Shown piece by piece: positions 40,949-42,072 of a stretch of DNA of 42,072 bases. Position 1 is the stretch's first letter; the number at the start of each line of letters is the position of its first letter. The notes under the pieces are model-generated. The model searched no databases, had not been told where the DNA came from, and saw nothing but the letters and a program-made list of their open reading frames with translations. Source of the stretch: an uncultured Clostridia bacterium (GTDB lineage Bacteria > Bacillota > Clostridia > Christensenellales > CAG-917); assembly GCA_947624885.1 (NCBI GenBank), contig CANQMD010000003.1:1-42072 (forward strand), written 5' to 3'. A program made the translations under genes and the position numbers.

Positions 40949-40977
40949 TTGACATCCCGCGCTCGGTGTGTTACTAT
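40949..40977 (+). promoter_or_regulatory. Sigma-70 promoter of tRNA-Ser
   Basis: TTGACA (40949-40954), 17-bp spacer, TACTAT (40972-40977), 35 nt before the tRNA. Confidence 0.82.
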
Positions 40978-41012
40978 TTAATCCTAGCGCGACCGCCCCG
41001 CTTACATCCTAC

Positions 41013-41104
41013 GGAGAAGTACCCAAGAGGCCGAAGGGGCTCCCCTGCTAAGGGAGTAGTACGAGTGAATCGTAGCCAGGGTTCAAATCCCTGCTTCTCC
41101 GCCA
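41013..41104 (+). tRNA. trnS: tRNA-Ser(GCT), CCA encoded
   Basis: ggagaag...cttctcc acceptor stem, anticodon arm ctccc-ctgctaa-gggag (GCT), long variable arm, T-arm ccagggttcaaatccctg, terminal gcca. Confidence 0.96.
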
Positions 41105-42072
41105 AGTGCAACTCGTTTGAACTCTTTTGGTTCAAGCGAGTTGTTTTCTATTATCTCTTCAAGATTTTCGGCAGCCTCGGCTTCTTTTAATTGTTTTTTG
41201 TCAAGTTGTTTGATCTCTCGGTCGTTCGAGTTATAGAGGATAATAACCTTATCGTCGAAAAGAATGACACGGTTTATAAATGAGTTAAAGAATTCGTTTC
41301 TTTCCTCGCCGTCCTCGTATTTCATACGTGCAAAGTAAGACAAAAATTTCTTGACTTCGCTTGCTTTTAGCGGCTTTATCTGCCGCGCTTGTTCCACGGC
41401 GATTTTCGTTTCGAGATCGGACTTTTCCGCTTCCAATGAAAGTAGTCGCTCCTGCGTTGTCTTTGTAAAAATGCCGTGTTCTATCGCCGCCATAATGCCG
41501 CCGATTGATTTATTGACCTCTTTGAGTTCCTTTTCAAGCGACAGCAGAGCAACGGGTGTGGCAAGGTCGGCGTTGAATTTCTCGGTAACAATGTTCGATA
41601 TTTTGTCGATGATATTCGGGCGAAGGACGTACTTTATCGTCGCCTCGAATATCAAGCGTTCTATGTACTCTTGACTTACGGCTTTCTTTTGACAATCGGT
41701 TGTTCTCAGCTTTTTACCGTAGCACTTGTAGTAGTGGTACACTCGCCCCGTCTTGCTCGTTCCCGCCTCGGCAGTAATAGCCGAATGACAGTACCCGCAA
41801 ACGAGTTTGCCGCTTAAAATATACGGCTGTTCGTCATAATTTTTTCTTTGTTTGTGTTTATGCGTATCCATGACCGAATTTGCCTCGCGGAACAGAGTTT
41901 CGTCCACAATGGGCGGAATGACGTTGGTATAGACTTTGCCGTCTATGTTGACGACGCCTATATATTTCTCGTTTCGTATAATGCGGGCAAGTTGGCTCAT
42001 CGTGAACTTTTTGCCCGATTTGGTCTTTATCCCCGAGGCGTTCAGGCGGTCTATAATATCTTTCGCCTTCTC
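41083..42072 (-). CDS. Large serine recombinase, C-terminal part (truncated by window edge)
   Basis: Translation from the edge: EKAKDIIDRLNASGIKTKSGKKFTMSQLARIIRNEKYIGVVNIDGKVYTNVIPPIVDETLFREAN... (Recombinase domain), zinc ribbon LVCGYCHSAITAEAG..YHYYKCYGKKLRTTDC, coiled coil. Reading frame is open to the window edge. Confidence 0.93.
   Translation of the reverse strand, partial: EKAKDIIDRLNASGIKTKSGKKFTMSQLARIIRNEKYIGVVNIDGKVYTNVIPPIVDETLFREANSVMDTHKHKQRKNYDEQPYILSGKLVCGYCHSAITAEAGTSKTGRVYHYYKCYGKKLRTTDCQKKAVSQEYIERLIFEATIKYVLRPNIIDKISNIVTEKFNADLATPVALLSLEKELKEVNKSIGGIMAAIEHGIFTKTTQERLLSLEAEKSDLETKIAVEQARQIKPLKASEVKKFLSYFARMKYEDGEERNEFFNSFINRVILFDDKVIILYNSNDREIKQLDKKQLKEAEAAENLEEIIENNSLEPKEFKRVALGGEAGI
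41109..41149 (+). terminator. Intrinsic terminator of tRNA-Ser, inside the recombinase CDS (antisense)
   Basis: caactcgtttgaac-tcttttg-gttcaagcgagttg (14-bp stem, one G-U) followed by ttttct. Confidence 0.82.

Noticed and set aside
40532-40981. Overlapping Phe/Pro-rich + strand ORFs of 102-149 aa
   Set aside because: Result of the pyrimidine-skewed tract; no SD, no family resemblance, and the last part overlaps the tRNA promoter.
41013-42072. Tyrosine integrase at the tRNA (the usual expectation)
   Set aside because: The protein has the Recombinase domain plus the zinc-ribbon of large serine recombinases; no R-H-R-Y integrase motifs seen.

Overview
Chromosomal window, probably from a Bacillota/Clostridia-type genome: the str operon includes an L7Ae-family gene, and promoters have strong consensus sigma-70 boxes with 17-bp spacers. 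Left part: minus-strand str operon (L7Ae-like, rpsL, rpsG, start of fusA); an acidic repeat protein; a TetR-type regulator; a 1053-aa fused ABC ATPase/FtsX-type permease; a membrane protein next to a LemA-family protein; a ComEC-like metallo-beta-lactamase protein; and a small CxxC DUF1858-type protein. The centre, about two thirds of the window, is one uninterrupted minus-strand gene (11393..39073, about 9226 aa) encoding a giant lipoprotein. It has a lipobox (LAAC), then about 6,600 aa of 13-15 diverged repeats that look like lipid-binding half-barrels ('LGIYY-x-G-x-LYIDL' strand plus amphipathic helix). Acidic/Ala linkers ('SDALVAAD') and Tyr-rich 'YTGxRY' inserts interrupt these. About 2,450 aa of Ig-like repeats follow. 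A near-consensus promoter drives it, with an inverted repeat across its -10 box. Right part: a divergent, apparently leaderless HGSNAT/DUF1624-like membrane acyltransferase, then a tRNA-Ser(GCT) whose 3' end is overlapped antisense by the 3' end of a large serine recombinase gene, which looks like the edge of an integrated element. The giant lipoprotein and its internal grammar are the strongest candidate for something undescribed. All domain assignments were made by eye, without database searches.
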